Origin: Chloroflexota bacterium
GTDB lineage: Bacteria; Chloroflexota; Anaerolineae; Anaerolineales; Villigracilaceae
Assembly (NCBI GenBank): GCA_026389975.1
Contig: JAPLGV010000489.1
Location: 1 to 6,887 of the forward strand
Reading direction: 5' to 3'
Length of the DNA stretch: 6,887 bases
In this document: one piece after another, positions 5,208 through 6,887 of the stretch
How the letters are laid out: the number at the start of each line of letters is the position of its first letter
Numbering within the stretch: the stretch's first letter is position 1
Made by a program: the position numbers and the translations under genes
The notes under the pieces: generated by a model
Told to the model about the DNA's origin: nothing
Database searches by the model: none
The model's input: only the letters and a program-made list of their open reading frames with translations

Positions 5208-5229
5208 TAACGACTTATGTCGTTACTAC
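5204..5229. repeat. 26-nt perfect palindromic element with GTAG/CTAC ends
   Basis: GTAGTAACGAC (5204-5214) and GTCGTTACTAC (5219-5229) are exact inverted repeats of 11 bp around the loop TTAT. It begins GTAG and ends CTAC like the two 51-bp repeats but has an unrelated stem. TAG 5205-5207 is the stop codon of the first methyltransferase gene. No T-tract follows, so termination is doubtful. I believe similar sequences are dispersed in Anaerolineae genomes, but that is memory and not shown here. Confidence 0.75.
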
Positions 5230-5239
5230 TGCTTATAAT

Positions 5240-5983
5240 ATGTCCTTCGACGAAAAATATTTCAACACCCACACCTACAGAGACGTTTCGTTCGCCAGAT
5301 ACAGCCAGTACTGGTGGTCGAACCGTTTTTACGCCATCCTGGCTCGCCGCTACGGCAAACCAGGCGCGCGCCTGCTGGAAATTGGGTCCGGGCTGGGGCA
5401 TCTCGCTGGTCAATTGGAAGGGACGTTCGAGACTTACGCCGCCGACATCAACCACTGGGCGCTGGTCCAGTCGAAATCGGTCGCGCCGCGGACCTCGCTG
5501 CAGGCTGCCAGCGCCGAGGAACTGCCCTTCGCTGAGGGTGTCTTTGGGGTGGTCATCATCAAGCATGTTGTCGAACACCTTCCGCACCCCGAAAAAGCGA
5601 TTGCCGAACTGGGGCGTATCATCGCTCCCGGCGGCGCGCTGATCCTTGCCACGCCCAATCTTTCTTCCCTTTTGAAACCATGGAAAGGCAAGAAATGGAT
5701 TGGCTACCAGGACCCTACGCATATTTCGCTCAAGCCACCTGCCGAATGGCTGGACATGATCCGGAACGCGGGCTTCAGTCTGCTAAAGGTATTTTCGGAT
5801 GGTTTCTGGGATGTGCCATATATCCCGGTGGTGCCAAAGGTTTTGCAGAAATTAGTCTTCGGTTTCCTCGGCGGTTTCCAGGCGATTGTTGGTTTACCCT
5901 TCTTGCCAATGCACTGGGGTGAGAGTATCATGATGGTCGCCAGGAAATTAACCACGGAAAAAAAATTAAATGAACTCAAATAA
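5240..5983 (+). CDS. Class I SAM-dependent methyltransferase (Methyltransf_11-like), second of the pair
   Basis: This 247-residue protein has motif I L45-L-E-I-G-S-G-L-G53 and acidic D69 (AADIN) for SAM binding. S91-A-E-E-L-P-F97 is a typical motif of Methyltransf_11 proteins, followed by H109-V-V-E-H113-L-P-H-P and L136-A-T-P-N140. The C-terminal part (about 193-230) is hydrophobic with F, V, L and P and could lie on the membrane, fitting a lipid-linked or surface-glycan acceptor; this is inference. It is similar in fold but not closely in sequence to the preceding methyltransferase, so the two are not a recent duplication. ATG 5240 is the only reasonable start: no in-frame start codon lies between the previous stop and it. 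No Shine-Dalgarno is seen; TATAAT directly abuts the ATG. The end overlaps the next gene by 14 nt. Confidence 0.88.
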   Translation: MSFDEKYFNTHTYRDVSFARYSQYWWSNRFYAILARRYGKPGARLLEIGSGLGHLAGQLEGTFETYAADINHWALVQSKSVAPRTSLQAASAEELPFAEGVFGVVIIKHVVEHLPHPEKAIAELGRIIAPGGALILATPNLSSLLKPWKGKKWIGYQDPTHISLKPPAEWLDMIRNAGFSLLKVFSDGFWDVPYIPVVPKVLQKLVFGFLGGFQAIVGLPFLPMHWGESIMMVARKLTTEKKLNELK

Positions 5984-6887
5984 AAACCATCCTGATATGG
6001 GAGAACCCAGCATCCTTGATTACCTGAAATCAAAGCTGAAGTTCTGGGAACGCGAGCAAAAGGTTGAACTGAATGCACTAGAGCCGGTATTGCTTCAGTC
6101 GGTTGAAGGAGAGTCTCTGGTAACGCAGCCAGAGACGCCGGAGATGGCAGGAAAGCCTCGGGAAAAGACTGCGCAAGCGAATCGCTGGCCCTGGCGTTCG
6201 CTGCTCGCTCTTTTCTTTGCTCTTCTTGGACAGAGAGCTTTTGAGCCTTCTCCCAACCGGACCGTTATCACCGGGCTGGTGCTCTATGGGTTTGGTTTCG
6301 CCTGGCTCATCCTGGCCTGTCTGCGTAATGAGTGGACTCTCACTCCCTACCCGGAACCAAGTACCGGGTCCGATACGCTGCGGGTGCGGCGGCTGCCGCT
6401 CATCCTGGGGATCGTGCTGTCAGTGGCGGCTTTCCTGACCCTCGGTGACAACTTGTTCACGCGGGTGAATGTAACGTTATGGGTTCTTGCGATTATTTTC
6501 TTCGTCTGGGCTTTCTGGCTGCCGCTCGAAAACCAGCCGCCCTTCTGGCCGCGGGTTAAGGACTTTTTCAGCCGCGATAGCTGGCAGTTCAAAGTCACTC
6601 GCTGGACCCTGCTCGTGCTGGCGGTGGTAGCCATTGTTGTCTTCTTCCGCGTATACAACATTGGGGGAGTCCCGTCCGAACCATTCAGTGACCACGCCGA
6701 GAAAATCCAAGATGTGTACGATGTATCCCAGGGCCAGACGCACATCTTCTTTCCGCGCAATACCGGCCGCGAAGCCATCCAGATGTATCTCACTCTGGTT
6801 GTCTCATGGATCTTCGGCACAGGGCTGTCGTTCCTGAGCCTGAAAATTGGGACAGTCTTCTGCGGGCTGATGACGCTGCCTTATATA
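5970..6887 (+). CDS. GT39/PMT-like multi-spanning membrane glycosyltransferase, N-terminal part (3' end outside window)
   Basis: The frame stays open for 306 codons to the last base of the window. ATG 5970 overlaps the end of the methyltransferase gene by 14 nt; an in-frame ATG at 5997 is an alternative start. Residues 1-70 are hydrophilic and charged. Likely membrane segments follow near 77-90, 99-117, 143-160, 169-187 and 211-229, then a loop containing F-S-D241-H-A-E244 and, further on, F-P-R-N-T-G-R-E-A. An acidic residue after an early membrane span followed by an R-x-TGREA-like block is characteristic of ArnT/PMT-type GT39 and related GT-C enzymes. These use a polyprenyl-phosphate sugar to glycosylate lipids or proteins on the outer membrane face. 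D241 is the best candidate catalytic or metal-binding acid. The long N-terminal region and four spans before this loop are more than in a minimal GT-C fold. Family call is good, substrate unknown. Confidence 0.78.
   Translation, partial: MNSNKNHPDMGEPSILDYLKSKLKFWEREQKVELNALEPVLLQSVEGESLVTQPETPEMAGKPREKTAQANRWPWRSLLALFFALLGQRAFEPSPNRTVITGLVLYGFGFAWLILACLRNEWTLTPYPEPSTGSDTLRVRRLPLILGIVLSVAAFLTLGDNLFTRVNVTLWVLAIIFFVWAFWLPLENQPPFWPRVKDFFSRDSWQFKVTRWTLLVLAVVAIVVFFRVYNIGGVPSEPFSDHAEKIQDVYDVSQGQTHIFFPRNTGREAIQMYLTLVVSWIFGTGLSFLSLKIGTVFCGLMTLPYI

Noticed and set aside
5217..5642. Plus-strand open frame starting at the ATG in the palindrome loop.
   Set aside because: It overlaps the second methyltransferase in another frame, and its S/T/P/R-rich protein matches nothing; the methyltransferase frame has all expected motifs.

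Overview
The window reads as a chromosomal segment of a GC-rich bacterium, most likely Chloroflexota of the Anaerolineae type. This rests on the protein style, the membrane/glycan gene mix and GTAGGGGC...GCCCCTAC palindromic repeats of a kind I associate with that group. It is an inference, not a database result. Almost every base is coding, and the gaps are short and mostly filled by hairpins.

Layout. The + strand opens with the 3' end of a polytopic membrane protein of the lysylphosphatidylglycerol-synthase TM family (3-425). A 51-bp palindromic repeat follows (422-472), then an NAD-dependent epimerase very like CDP-tyvelose/CDP-paratose 2-epimerase (482-1507). After a terminator-like hairpin and a perfect TATAAT box come a CDF zinc/cation exporter (1580-2530) and, 2 nt later, a GT4 glycosyltransferase (2533-3687). 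A second copy of the 51-bp repeat (3684-3734) sits where this gene converges with a minus-strand VapBC toxin-antitoxin pair (toxin 3731-4129, antitoxin 4123-4398). A 47-bp divergent promoter/operator region separates the antitoxin from two consecutive class I SAM-dependent methyltransferases (4446-5207 and 5240-5983). A 26-nt perfect hairpin repeat lies between these two. The window ends inside a large multi-spanning GT39/PMT-like membrane glycosyltransferase (5970-6887, incomplete).

How it fits together. The epimerase, GT4 enzyme, two methyltransferases, GT39-like transferase and LPG-synthase-TM-type protein look like a cell-surface glycan or glycolipid locus: a sugar nucleotide made and epimerised, cytoplasmic glycosyl transfer, possible methylation, and membrane-side transfer from a lipid-linked sugar. 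The sugar itself cannot be read from the sequence. The CDF exporter and the VapBC module are passengers by function. The TA module looks less GC-rich than its surroundings by eye and is probably acquired.

Most unusual structure. Three palindromic elements (422-472, 3684-3734, 5204-5229) all begin with GTAG and end with CTAC. In each, the TAG is the stop codon of the upstream gene. The middle element also gives the stop codon to the convergent toxin gene, so one 51-bp element ends two genes. The two long copies have the architecture hairpin-T-hairpin, and the second hairpin of one copy is the exact reverse complement of that in the other. This resembles REP/BIME elements, whose 5' GTAG is recognised by RAYT transposases. 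I found no convincing new protein-coding system.
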